64,000 bases of DNA from Pseudomonas sp. TH15 (lineage in GTDB: Bacteria; Pseudomonadota; Gammaproteobacteria; Pseudomonadales; Pseudomonadaceae): positions 4,702,001 to 4,766,000 of the forward strand of contig NZ_JAEKEL010000001.1 of NCBI RefSeq assembly GCF_016651105.1, written 5' to 3'. The notes below the pieces were generated by a model, which was not told the origin of the DNA, searched no databases, and was given only the letters and a program-made list of their open reading frames with translations. Made by a program: the position numbers and the translations under genes. Positions 51,749 through 61,612 of the stretch are shown piece after piece (the first letter of the stretch is position 1; each line of letters begins with the position of its first letter).

Positions 51749-52858
51749 TCACCCTAACCCTCTCCCAGAGGGAGAAGGAACTGATTGGGGGATATTGCGG
51801 AATTGCGCCGACTTGAACGTGCTTTGCCGAATCCATAATCGGCTCGTTCGCTCAGGTCGATGGATTACGCAGCACACTTCGGTCAGCCCCCTCTCCCTCA
51901 GAGAGGGTGAGATAACTGATTGGGGGATATTGGGGAATAGCGTCGACAGAACGTGCTTTGCCGAATCCATAATCGGCTCGTTCGTTCAGGTCGATGGATT
52001 ACGCAGCACACTTCGGTCAGCCCCCTCTCCCTCAGATAGGGTGAGGTAACTGATTGGGGACTATTGCGGAGTTACGCCGATTTGAACGTGCTTTGCCGAG
52101 CCCATAATCGACTCGTTCGTTCAGGTCGATGGATTACGCAGCACACTTCGGTCAGCCCCCTCTCCCTCAGAGAGGGTGAGATAACTGATTGGGGGATATT
52201 GGGGAATAGCGTCGACAGAACGTGCTTTGCCGAATCCATAATCGGCTCGTTCGTTCAGGTCTATGTTTTACGCTGCACACTTCGGTGAGCCCCTTCTCCC
52301 TCAAAGAGGGTGAGGTAACTGATTGGGGATTATTGCGGAGTTACGCCGACTTGAACGTGCTTTGCCGAATCCATAATCGGCTCGTTTGTTCAGGTCTATG
52401 TTTTACGCAGCACACTTCGGTCAGCCCCTTCTCCCTCAAAGAGGGTGAGGTAACTGATTGGGGAATATTGCGGAATTACGCCGACTTGAACGTGCTTTGC
52501 TGAATCCATAATCGACTCGTTCGTTCAGGTCGATGGACTACGCAGCACACTTCGGTCGGCGCCCTCTCCCTCAGTGAGAGTGAGGCTGATTGGGGATTAT
52601 TGCGGAGTTACGCCGATTTGAACGTGCTTTGCCGAGCCCATAATCGACTCGTTCGTTCAGGTCGATGGATTACGCAGCACACTTCGGTCAGCCCCCTCTC
52701 CCTCAGAGAGGGTGAGATAACTGATTGGGGAATATTGCGGAATTGCGCCGACTTGAACGTGCTTTGCCGAGCCCATAATCGACTCGTTCGTTCAGGTCGA
52801 TGGACTACGCAGCACACTTCGGTCGGCCCCCTCTCCCCCTGGGAGAGGGTTGGGGTGA
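51749..52858. repeat. array of about eight 135-bp tandem units
   Basis: CTGATTGGGG recurs at 51781, 51916, 52050, 52185, 52319, 52454, 52586 and 52721. The period is 134-135 bases with one of 132. Each unit has a short palindrome (CCCTCTCCCTCAGAGAGGGT), a segment AACGTGCTTTGCCGAATCCA and TTACGCAGCACACTTCGGTC. Units alternate between two slightly different types. The array starts seven bases after the lipoprotein stop and runs into the 3' end of the convergent permease gene. Confidence 0.9.
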
Positions 52859-54248
52859 GGGTTTGCCGTTAAACGACTCAATCCAGCCAGGACCAGAGCG
52901 CCAACCAGCAAGACCCCGATCCCCAAAAACGCGCCATAGCCCACCACTGTCACGCTGGAATACAGCATGTACAGGCACAACCCGAAAAACAGCAACGGTA
53001 ACAGCGGATACAACGGCACCTTGACCGGTCTCGGCACGTCGGGAAATCGTCGGCGCAGGATGATCAATGCCACGCTGCTCAGGCTCAGAAACAGCCAATA
53101 CACCGGGGTCAGGTACTCGACCATGGTGTTGAAGCCGCTTTGGGTGAAGCTACCGAACAGCACCAGCAGTAACGCCACCGCGCCCTCGGCGAGCAATGCT
53201 TTGCGGGGCACCCCGTGACGATCATCCCAATCACCAAAGCTGCGCAATTGCGGCACATCGCGGGCCGCGGCGTAGGTCGTACGGGCACCGACCAATAGCG
53301 TCGAATTGATGGTGGCGATGGCGGCAATGCCGACCATCAGCAAAATCAGTACCACGCCGGGAGCACCGAATGCGCGGTTCAACAACTCCACCGCCGGTGC
53401 GTTGCTCGCTGCCAGCCCGGCAAAACCCAGGCCTTGAACGAACGCCCAGTTAAGCGCCAGGTAGATGATCATCAACACGGTCAGGGCACCGAGCATGGCG
53501 ATGAAAATGCCCCGTCGTCCGTCGCGCACTTCCGCCGATAACGTCGCGGCATCGCTCCAGCCGCCGAACGCCAGAAACACGAAAATCATCGCCGCCGAGA
53601 ACCCGGCCATGCCGGTGTGTTCTGCTACAACCGGGCTGCTCGGCGCGGGCGGCTCGATGCCTTGCCACGCCAAAAAACACCGGCGCTGGCAATGCTCAAA
53701 AAGCCCAGTGCGAGCAGCCCGACCAGCAACGTCTGAGTGATTAAGCCGATGTGTTTGCCGGTGAGATTAAGCAGCACCAGCGCCGCAATCACCGCACCGG
53801 CAAACAGCCCCGAGCCGTACGGCCCCAATGGCACCACGGCATTGAAGTAATCGGCAAACATGAACGCCGACAACGCAATCCACCCCGTGTGCATCACCGA
53901 AAAACGCGACCAGGCAAACAGGAACCCCATGCGCTCGCCATACGCCGTGCGCAGAAAGTGATAGTCGCCGCCAGGATGCGGAAACGCCGTGGCCATTTCG
54001 GCAAAACACAGCGCGCCGATCATCGACGCCACACCACCGAGCACCCACACCAGGTAGAAATGCTCGGGGCCGACGTTAAGCGCCACGGTCGGCGCGGTTT
54101 TCAGGATGTCGGTGGTGATCACCATGCCAAGCGTGATCAGCAGCGCCTGAAAAACCGCCAGATGCCGCCCCGGCCCCGCGCTAGAAGCCGTAGGTGGCGC
54201 GAGCGTAGTAGTAGGCGCCGTTGGTACCGATCGGCGACAGCACGTCAT
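52792..54248 (-). pseudogene. APC-type amino-acid permease with a frameshift and altered ends
   Basis: Helices read well in two frames: LAVFQALLITLGMVITTDIL...HPGGDYHFLRTAYGERMGF...LALGFLSIASAGVF, then AWQGIEPPAPSSPVVAEHTG...LARL-type helices to LVGALVLAGLSRL. The switch is at six A on the + strand (53672-53677). A seventh base gives one protein of about 485 residues. The first credible start (54248) lies 67 bases inside the TonB receptor gene. The last 23 residues (NPHPNPLPGGEGADRS...) are encoded by the 135-bp repeat array, so the native C-terminus has been overwritten. Confidence 0.75.
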
Positions 54249-56568
54249 ACGGCAGGTTGCCGCCGTAGTTGATTTCCGACTTGGAGCGCTCCGGGTAGTT
54301 GTCGGTCAGGTTGTTGCCGCCCACGGCAATGTCGAATTTTGGCGTGAATTTGTATTGCACCTCGGCATCCAGCTGCCAGACCGCGCCATAGGTTTGCTCC
54401 GGCTGGGAGTCGCCGAAATCAAAGACCCGCGTGGTCTCGCCCTGCCGCGTCAGACGCCCGAGCAGGCCCCAATGCTGACTGGCCCAATTCGCGGAAATCA
54501 TGAAGCGATCCTTGGGTGCTGCGTCGGTCAGGGTGTTGCGCTCCTCCACCCCCACCAGCGCGTCGCTGCCAATGCCCAGCGCGGTGAGCTGCGAAGGTGT
54601 GCCCTTGGTGTTAGTGACTTTGGTGTGGTTGTAGGTGTAGGCCGTGGTCAACCCCAGCAGCCCTTCGTACAACGGCTGATGGTAGTTGAGCACCAGTTCG
54701 GCGCCGTCGGTGCGGGTGTCGGCGGCGTTGGTGAAGAAGTTCACGTCGTGCACACCGGCCACACCAAAGTTGTCGTTGATGTACTGCTCCAGGGCATCAC
54801 TGCCGATGCGCTGGGACAGGGTCACCCGATCCTTGACGTCGATGCGGAATACGTCGAGGGACGCATCAAAGCGTTCACTCAGTTGCGCAGTCAGGCCGAG
54901 GCTGAAGTTCTTCGAGGTTTCCGGGTCGAGCTTCTGGGCTCCGAGGGCGCGGGCAATCGGGTCGTTGACGGAAAGCACGCGAATGTCCGTGAGTGTGCCG
55001 CCCGTTCCGAAGTTACTGGTAGTGCTCTGAAAGCCGACCTGTGCCAGGGACGGCGCGCGGAAGTTGTTCGAGACTGCACCACGCAGCGCCCATTGATCGG
55101 TGAGGCGATAACGGCCACTGAGCTTGCCGGTAAGTTTGCTGCCGGCGTCGTCGTAATGCTCCCAGCGCGTGGCGGCGTCGACGAAAAAGCGGTCAGTCAG
55201 ATCGCCGGACAACTCGGCATACGTGCCGAATACATTGCGATCCAGATTCACCTCTTCGCTCGGGCGCAAACCGTTGGCGCCGTCGGCCCCGGTGCCGATG
55301 TACGAGGCTTCGTCGCCAGCGTAGGTCAGGTAGTTTTCGTAGCGATATTCACTGCCCACGGCCAGCACGAACGAACGCTCGGCCAGGCGCAGCTCGCGGG
55401 TGAAATCGAGGTTGGCGGTGGTCTGGCGCAGTTCGTATTCACCCGTGTCAAAACGCGTTGGCGACTCAGCGCCCAAGCTCACGTTGAGGGTGCGTCGAGT
55501 GGCCGAATCAAAGTGGTTGCGGCCGTGGGTGACGCTGCTGTCGAAGTCCCAGTTATCGCCAATCAGGCCCTTGAAACCGGCCGTGGCGGACAGGTCCTGA
55601 TTGTCGCCGAGGGACTGCGGCAGAAATCCGTTGGGGTAGAACTGCGGCTGCTCGGATGGGTAGCGGTAGAACTCGGCGCCGGTGGTGTGGCGCTGGTTGT
55701 AGGTGCCGAACGAGTACGCCTTGCCACCGGCCAGGGGCAATTCGGAGTTGAACCAGGCATTGACGTCCCGCGCGATGCCGTCGCCCATGACGTAGTTGCG
55801 CTGGCCCGGCGTATCGGCGAAGCCATCGAAACCGGCACGGTTGGTCGGGTCGCGATCCTTGTACTCAGTGCCGCCGCGAATGAACCCGCCCTCCTCGCCA
55901 AGGCGCGTGCCGACCTTGGCGGTGGTCATGCTGTTCTGGCCGTCGGTGGTGGTCCTGCCGATGGCATCCTGATGGGTGTGGTAGGCGCCGTAAGTGGTGG
56001 AGATTTCGCCACCCTCCGGGGCGTCGTCGAGAATGATATTGATCACCCCGGCAATCGCATCGGAACCGTATTGTGCACCGGCACCGTCACGCAGCACCTC
56101 GATGCGTTTGATCGCGCTGATGGGAATCGAGTTGAAGTCCACCGGCGCCGTGCCGCGGCCGATCTTCGACGAGTCATTGACCAGCGCCGAGGTGTGCTGG
56201 CGCTTGCCGTTGACCAGCACCAGCACCTGATCGGGGCTCATGCCACGTAACTGCGCCGCCCGCACATGGTCAGCGCCGCCGGAGTTGGATTGACGCGGAA
56301 AACTGAATGACGGCAGCAACGTCTGCAACGCCTGACCGAGTTCGCCGCCGCTGGCACCGGCCGACTTGAGGTCCTCGGCGGTCAGCACGTCCACCGGCAC
56401 CGGCGAATCCAGCACCGTGCGGGCAGTTCCGCGGGTGCCGGTGACCAGCACGGTACCCAACCGTGTGTCGTCGTCGACACGGGCGGAAGTTTCTTCGGCC
56501 TGCGCGGGAAGTTGTGTGATTGCTGTGACTACAGCAGCGGCGAGTAATGAACGAGAACGGTGATACAT
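54181..56568 (-). CDS. TonB-dependent outer-membrane receptor
   Basis: A 795-residue receptor. Start at 56568 with AGGAG seven bases upstream; signal peptide to about residue 23 (LPAQA). Plug domain with LGTVLVTGTRGTARTV, VRAAQLRGMSPDQVLVLVNG and IEVLRDGAGAQYGSDAIAGVINI; barrel ending in Phe (YARATYGF). Its class resembles receptors for organic nutrients rather than classical siderophore receptors. The amino-acid permease gene begins inside its last 67 bases, so the pair probably imports the same compound across both membranes. Confidence 0.9.
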   Translation of the reverse strand: MYHRSRSLLAAAVVTAITQLPAQAEETSARVDDDTRLGTVLVTGTRGTARTVLDSPVPVDVLTAEDLKSAGASGGELGQALQTLLPSFSFPRQSNSGGADHVRAAQLRGMSPDQVLVLVNGKRQHTSALVNDSSKIGRGTAPVDFNSIPISAIKRIEVLRDGAGAQYGSDAIAGVINIILDDAPEGGEISTTYGAYHTHQDAIGRTTTDGQNSMTTAKVGTRLGEEGGFIRGGTEYKDRDPTNRAGFDGFADTPGQRNYVMGDGIARDVNAWFNSELPLAGGKAYSFGTYNQRHTTGAEFYRYPSEQPQFYPNGFLPQSLGDNQDLSATAGFKGLIGDNWDFDSSVTHGRNHFDSATRRTLNVSLGAESPTRFDTGEYELRQTTANLDFTRELRLAERSFVLAVGSEYRYENYLTYAGDEASYIGTGADGANGLRPSEEVNLDRNVFGTYAELSGDLTDRFFVDAATRWEHYDDAGSKLTGKLSGRYRLTDQWALRGAVSNNFRAPSLAQVGFQSTTSNFGTGGTLTDIRVLSVNDPIARALGAQKLDPETSKNFSLGLTAQLSERFDASLDVFRIDVKDRVTLSQRIGSDALEQYINDNFGVAGVHDVNFFTNAADTRTDGAELVLNYHQPLYEGLLGLTTAYTYNHTKVTNTKGTPSQLTALGIGSDALVGVEERNTLTDAAPKDRFMISANWASQHWGLLGRLTRQGETTRVFDFGDSQPEQTYGAVWQLDAEVQYKFTPKFDIAVGGNNLTDNYPERSKSEINYGGNLPYDVLSPIGTNGAYYYARATYGF

Positions 56569-57124
56569 GGAACAGCTCCTTTTATCGCAGCTAATACCCG
56601 GCCCTGCCGACCATAAAAAAGTCGGCAACAAGTGCACGGCAATGTCTGCTGTAGTTTTAATAATCCGGAAGGCAGAAAAGTGCTTAGTTGCCAGACAGGC
56701 AAGCACTCAAGTGGATGAACTCCAAAGTCAATAAACGCCCCATGAGCCCATGCTAGAGGAGCGGCGGGTTCGCTCAAAAGAACCAATAACGCTTAGGTTA
56801 TATCGCCCTTATCGACTGTATACAGAGCAACACAAGTGTTGCTGGAGAAACACTGAAAGCAACTAACCGGCAAACTCCAAAAACCAGCAATTTGATCATC
56901 AACGGCATCAATCATCCGGTCACTAACAGTGATTGGACGCCCTGTAAAGTTACCTATAACCTGCGCTGATCCGCCGTTTTAATTGCAGCTTTCACTGCGT
57001 CGAGACTGTCATGTCAAAGCGCGTCATCAGCGATGGTTACGACCGCAGCGTCGACTGTCCGGACAGGTCGGTGACCGACCGCTGCGACTTCCGCCATTTC
57101 GCTGCTTAACCGGGATCGCACAGC
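56569..57124. other. intergenic region between divergent TonB receptor and bestrophin genes
   Basis: About 556 bases with no gene I can support. It has several short inverted repeats (CACTAACAGTG near 56921; GTCGGTGACCGAC near 57068) and must hold the two divergent promoters. I see no confident Fur or other operator. Confidence 0.4.
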
Positions 57125-58021
57125 ATGATCGTCAGACCCAAGGTCAATCAGTTCGCCATTCTCTTCACCCTCAAGGGTTCGATTGCCAAACGCATCGCCC
57201 TGCGCACGCTGATGGTCACGCTGCTGGCTTCGGCCATCGTGCTGATCGAAATCCTCCACCCGAGCAATTTCACCAAGGTCAACGCCACGCCGTTTACGCT
57301 GCTGGGGTTGTCGCTGTCGATCTTCATGAGTTTTCGCAACAACGCCTGCTATGACCGTTGGTACGAAGCGCGCAAAGCCTGGGGCGAAGTGATCGTGCAC
57401 ATTCGCTCGGTGATTCGCGAAACCCACGTCATTCGCGAGTCCGTTCAGCGCAAACCGTTATTGCTCAACCTGTGTGGATTCGCCCACGCGCTCAACGCAC
57501 GCTTGCGCAGAGAAAGCGAAGCCGAGGCCAGCAGCGCCTGGGTCATGCCGATACCGGATGCGCAAACACCGGATTACAGCGCACGGATCCTGCAGCAGGT
57601 TGGCCAGCAATGTTCCGATTTGCATGAACGCGGCGATCTGAGCGAATGGCGCTACATGCTGTTGGCCAACCACCTGACCAGCCTCACCCAGGCACAAGCA
57701 GTGTGCGAGCGGATCAAGACCACGCCGCTGCCCTTCCCCTACACCCTGTTGCTGCACCGCACGATTTATCTGTTTTGCATCCTGCTGCCGTTCGCCATGG
57801 CCGAGCCGCTGGGCTGGTTGACGCCGCTGTTCACCGCCATTGTCAGCTACACATTTTTTGGCCTGGATGCGATTGCCGATGAGCTGGAAGATCCGTTTGG
57901 CCGCGATGAAAACGATTTGCCGACCGATGCACTGGTACGCACCATCGAGCGCGATATTCTCGCGGAACTCGGTGAAGAGCTGCCGCCGGCGTTGAAACCG
58001 GTCGACTACATCTTGAGTTGA
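57125..58021 (+). CDS. bestrophin family ion channel (UPF0187)
   Basis: A 298-residue membrane protein. TPFTLLGLSLSIFMSFRNNACYDRWYEARKAWG (key words LGLSLSIFMSFRNN, RWYEARKAWG), PLPFPYTLLLHRTIYLFCIL and GLDAIADELEDPFGRDENDL are the bacterial bestrophin signatures. Bacterial homologues form pentameric channels that often conduct cations. Its 3' end overlaps the convergent SulP gene by 16 bases. Confidence 0.92.
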   Translation: MIVRPKVNQFAILFTLKGSIAKRIALRTLMVTLLASAIVLIEILHPSNFTKVNATPFTLLGLSLSIFMSFRNNACYDRWYEARKAWGEVIVHIRSVIRETHVIRESVQRKPLLLNLCGFAHALNARLRRESEAEASSAWVMPIPDAQTPDYSARILQQVGQQCSDLHERGDLSEWRYMLLANHLTSLTQAQAVCERIKTTPLPFPYTLLLHRTIYLFCILLPFAMAEPLGWLTPLFTAIVSYTFFGLDAIADELEDPFGRDENDLPTDALVRTIERDILAELGEELPPALKPVDYILS

Positions 58022-59664
58022 GCGCGTTGCACAGCGCCATCGACGCTCAACCCGCTGAGAATTACACCATTGGCCTGCACTTCAGGCAGTTCCGCCAACG
58101 CGCTCAGCGCCTCATGTTTGAGTCGCGCCAGAATCAGCAGCTTGCCTTCCTGATGCACCCGCAGGAAAAACCCTTCCAGCACTTCGATACTGGTGCCATC
58201 CAGGTCCGGCGATTCTTCCAGACTGAGAATAATCGTATGCACCGGCGGCGACGCATGCCGCGCCAGCCGCAGCGCACCGCCCAAAATACGCTCCACGTTG
58301 GCGAAAAACAGTGCCTCGCTGGGCCGCACGATCAGCACGCCGGGTATCTCCTGAGCGTCAGGATGGCGTTGCACATCGACGTAATCGTGACCACTGCCCA
58401 TTTGCCCCAGCACTTGAATATCCGCCGACGACATCTGTTTGAGCATCAGCACCACACTGATCGCCACCGCCACCAGCAAGCCGTCCAGCACGCCCAGCAC
58501 CAACACCGCCGCTACCGCGCAGATCACCAGCACCCGATCGCGGCGCCAGATGAAATAGCGGCCCAATGGCTGCAGGCTCAAGCCGCGCGCCAAGGCATGA
58601 ATGACAATGGCAGCCAAAATCGGCTCGGGGGTCAGGGCAATGTAGGGCAGCACCGTCAAGACGATCAGCAACACCACCACCGCTGCGACCACGCCGGACA
58701 GACGTGAACTGGCACCTGCCGCCTCATTGGCCGACGTCGCCGAGTAACCAGCGCCCGCCGGCATGCCATGGAACAGGCCGGACAACAGATTCGCCGCACC
58801 GAGGGCCAGCAGGTCGCGGTTCGACGACACCCGGTCGCCATGCTTGAGCGCAAACGAGCTGATCGAGCCATAGGATTCGGCGTACAGAATCATCACCATC
58901 GCAAACGCCAATTCCCCCAGGCGCAGCCAATCGGCAAACGGCAACACCGGCAGACGCGGCACTTCCAGGCTCAGGTCGATCACGCCGATCAGCTTCACCC
59001 CGTAGGCCGGCAGGTTCAGCCATTGGCTAGCCGCAATTCCCAGCGCCACCACCAGCAAACCGCCCGGCACTCGCCGGAACCGCGCGCACACCCACAACAC
59101 CAGCAGTGCCACGGCTGCGACCAATAAGCCGACCCGATTCCACTGCGGCCACTGTTCCAGCAGCTGTGGGACGAATCGGATCAAGTTGCTGTTGCTCAAG
59201 TGCACGTCAACGATGCTCGCGACCTGCTTGAGGATGATGGTCACCGCCAGGCCAAACGCAAAGCCGCGCAGCACCGGTTTGGCGATAAACGAGGTCACGC
59301 TGCCCAGCTTCAGCAGCCCGGCCAGCAGGAAGAGCCCGCCCGTTATCAGCACCAGGCCGATCGCCAGGGTCATGCGCAAGGCCGGATCAGCGCTGGCCAG
59401 GGTCGCAGTGGCGGCGGCCAGTACCGCCGCCGAAGACGAGGTCGCCGAGACAATCGCAAACCGGCTGGTGCCCAGCAGCGCGTAGCACAGCAAACCGGCA
59501 AACAACGCAATCACCCCGGCTTGGGGCGGCACGGCGGCGATGCTCGAATAGGCCACCGCCTCCGGCAACAGCAAACCGGCAATCGACAGCCCGGCCAACA
59601 GATCCTGCCAACGGTTAGGGGTGTCGGTACGGGGTTGCACCGATGCGCCTTGAGCACGAGCCAT
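58006..59664 (-). CDS. SulP family anion transporter with STAS domain
   Basis: A 552-residue transporter: WQDLLAGLSIAGLLLPEAVAYSSIA, a run of membrane helices (LLSGLFHGMPAGAGYSATSANEAAG), and a C-terminal STAS domain (about 435-552: GVLIVRPSEALFFANVERIL, DLDGTSIEVLEGF). It would carry sulfate, bicarbonate or dicarboxylates into the cell. GGAGA upstream of the ATG at 59664. Confidence 0.92.
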   Translation of the reverse strand: MARAQGASVQPRTDTPNRWQDLLAGLSIAGLLLPEAVAYSSIAAVPPQAGVIALFAGLLCYALLGTSRFAIVSATSSSAAVLAAATATLASADPALRMTLAIGLVLITGGLFLLAGLLKLGSVTSFIAKPVLRGFAFGLAVTIILKQVASIVDVHLSNSNLIRFVPQLLEQWPQWNRVGLLVAAVALLVLWVCARFRRVPGGLLVVALGIAASQWLNLPAYGVKLIGVIDLSLEVPRLPVLPFADWLRLGELAFAMVMILYAESYGSISSFALKHGDRVSSNRDLLALGAANLLSGLFHGMPAGAGYSATSANEAAGASSRLSGVVAAVVVLLIVLTVLPYIALTPEPILAAIVIHALARGLSLQPLGRYFIWRRDRVLVICAVAAVLVLGVLDGLLVAVAISVVLMLKQMSSADIQVLGQMGSGHDYVDVQRHPDAQEIPGVLIVRPSEALFFANVERILGGALRLARHASPPVHTIILSLEESPDLDGTSIEVLEGFFLRVHQEGKLLILARLKHEALSALAELPEVQANGVILSGLSVDGAVQRAQLKM

Positions 59665-59775
59665 GCAGCGTCTCCAGAGAAAGATCCACACGCTCTACGA
59701 CGCGTAAATTCAGGCTCTAGCGTAGCCGTTTATCCGGTTGGATGTGTGCTCTGAGTCAGGTGCTGAGCGCAGGCC

Positions 59776-59857
59776 ATAAAAAACGCCGCTCCCTTTGCAA
59801 GGAGCGGCGTTTTTTATGCCTTCAGAATCAAAAGATCGCAGCCTGCGATCTTTTGAT
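59776..59857 (-). terminator. terminator hairpin plus small REP after the HAAAP transporter gene
   Basis: ATAAAAAACGCCGCTCC and GGAGCGGCGTTTTTTAT (59776-59817) form a perfect intrinsic terminator that reads in both directions. Next to the stop codon a mini-palindrome TCAAAAGATCGCAG/CTGCGATCTTTTGA (59829-59857) is half of the common REP with no spacer. Confidence 0.88.
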
Positions 59858-59858
59858 C

Positions 59859-61139
59859 TTAAGCCGTCAACGAATAGATCAACGCCGAAATCGCCACCAG
59901 GCCCACCGCCGTCACGAAGACATTGGACGCCTGACCGCGATAACGCGCCATCGCCGGCACTTTGCGGATCGCATACATCGGCATCAGGAACAGTATCGAC
60001 GCGATGATCGGGCCACCGAGTGTTTCGATCATGCCGAGGATGCTTGGGTTCAGGGTCGCGACGATCCAGCACACCACCAGCATGAACGCGGCGGTCATGC
60101 GGTCCAGGGCTTTAGGCGAAGGACGCTTGCCGCTTTTGACGATCAAGCCTTTAAGACCTTCGCTGGCGCCGATGTAGTGCCCCAGGAACGACTTGGAAAT
60201 CGCCACGAAAGCAATCAACGGCGCCGCGAAGGCGATGGTCGGGTTGCTGAAGTGGTTGGCCAGGTACGACAGGATCGACAGGTTCTGCGCCTTGGCTTCG
60301 GCCAGTTGCGCCGGGGACAAGGTCAGCACGCAACTGAAGACGAAGAACAGCACCATCACCACCATCAAGGCGTGGGCGCGGGACAGGATCTGCGAGCTGC
60401 GCTCTTCTGCGTGTTCACCGTAACGACGCTTCTGGTCCACGGCGAACGCCGAGATGATCGGCGAGTGGTTGAACGAGAACACCATCACCGGAATCGCCAG
60501 CCACAAAGTGTGCAGCAGCGCAGACGGTGCAGGCAGCGTGGACGCGGTGCTGAGGATGCCGCCGTTCCAGTGCGGAATCAGGAACACCGCCAAAAACAGC
60601 AGCGCGACGATAAACGGATACACCATCAGGCTCATGGCCTTGACGATCACCTGCTCGCCACAACGCACCACCGCCAGCAGGCCGAGGATCAGCACAAACG
60701 ACAGAATCGCCCGTGGCGGCGGCATGATGTGCAGTTGATGCTCGAGGAAGCTGCCCACGGTGTTGGTCAGCGCCACACTGTAGATCAACAGGATCGGGAA
60801 GATCGCGAAGAAGTACAGCAAAGTGATCAGCGCACCAGCCTTGATGCCGAAGTGTTCTTCCACCACTTCAGTGATGTCCGCGCCTTCGCGGCCGGACAAC
60901 ACAAAGCGGGTCAGGCCACGGTGTGCGTAAAACGTCATGGGGAACGCCAGCACCGCCAAGACCATCAACGGCCAGAAACCGCCCAGGCCCGCGTTGATCG
61001 GCAAAAACAACGTACCGGCCCCGATCGCCGTGCCAAACAGGCCCAGCATCCAGGTGGTGTCATGGCGATTCCAGCTCTCAAGGGTCGCTGGTGCCGCCGC
61101 TACATAGCGTTCGTCGACGCTATTGGCCTGATCATTCAT
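59859..61139 (-). CDS. HAAAP family amino-acid/polyamine:proton symporter (SdaC-like)
   Basis: A 426-residue, eleven-helix permease: DTTWMLGLFGTAIGAGTLFLPINAGLGGFWPL (key words GTAIGAGTLFLP), ITEVVEEHFG, FSFNHSPIISAFA and KSFLGHYIGASEGLKGL are hallmarks of the serine/threonine (SdaC) branch. Start at 61139. It is a single gene with its own terminator. Confidence 0.9.
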   Translation of the reverse strand: MNDQANSVDERYVAAAPATLESWNRHDTTWMLGLFGTAIGAGTLFLPINAGLGGFWPLMVLAVLAFPMTFYAHRGLTRFVLSGREGADITEVVEEHFGIKAGALITLLYFFAIFPILLIYSVALTNTVGSFLEHQLHIMPPPRAILSFVLILGLLAVVRCGEQVIVKAMSLMVYPFIVALLFLAVFLIPHWNGGILSTASTLPAPSALLHTLWLAIPVMVFSFNHSPIISAFAVDQKRRYGEHAEERSSQILSRAHALMVVMVLFFVFSCVLTLSPAQLAEAKAQNLSILSYLANHFSNPTIAFAAPLIAFVAISKSFLGHYIGASEGLKGLIVKSGKRPSPKALDRMTAAFMLVVCWIVATLNPSILGMIETLGGPIIASILFLMPMYAIRKVPAMARYRGQASNVFVTAVGLVAISALIYSLTA

Positions 61140-61394
61140 CCGGTGGGATCTCCACATTCCGGTCAGTTGCTACCCGGTCAGGACGAGTCGGAAAAACCCG
61201 ACAGGCAGCGCCCTGGCCGAAACAGGGGCGCGATTCTCCGGGATAAATGAGCAGAAGCAAAGACTTAGCTGAGGAATGGTTATGCGGATCAGATTAGCGG
61301 GATGTCGTTTTTGGGAAAATGTCTGTCGCCACAAGGTATGCGTGGTGTCGTTTTCTGGCAAGCGCCAATGCCGAATGAGAGAAGAAGATTTTGA

Positions 61395-61565
61395 TCAGAT
61401 CAATCGAGCCAGGATGAATCCAAGTGACATGCAAAAGATTCCGAAAGCCAGCATGCCCCAGACTGGATACATGTCGGCCTTATTCTTGAGACGCACTCTT
61501 TCAGCCCATTCATCGTGCTCTCGGTCTGATCGCTCCATCATGGCCTTACGGTCAAATGTGTTCAT
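61395..61565 (-). CDS. tiny membrane protein, 56 residues
   Basis: MNTFDRKAMMERSDREHDEW, a basic-acidic helix, then one membrane helix (PVWGMLAFGIFCMSLGFILA). Start at 61565 with CAGGA upstream. No family recognised; part of a cluster of very small genes on this strand. Confidence 0.65.
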   Translation of the reverse strand: MNTFDRKAMMERSDREHDEWAERVRLKNKADMYPVWGMLAFGIFCMSLGFILARLI

Positions 61566-61612
61566 GCTGATTCCTGTTTGAGTCATGGATCTGATTGTTG
61601 TGAGGCGCCTGC

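Noticed and set aside
51749..52858. Possible CRISPR array
   Set aside because: Units are 135 bp, nearly identical over their whole length, with no short constant repeat separated by unique spacers and no cas genes nearby. The 114-bp arrays fail for the same reason.
54355..56250. 631-codon frame antisense to the TonB receptor
   Set aside because: A shadow of high third-position GC in the receptor gene; the receptor has signal peptide, plug, barrel and ribosome site, while the antisense frame is low-complexity Val/Gly/Ala.
57006..57040. Pho box near CTGTCATGTCAAAGCGCGTCATC upstream of bestrophin (first part shown)
   Set aside because: Only one half-site matches; the second is displaced by several bases and no -10 follows at the right distance.
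59742..61250. 502-codon frame antisense to the HAAAP transporter
   Set aside because: His/Arg/Gln-rich shadow; it also crosses a perfect terminator hairpin.
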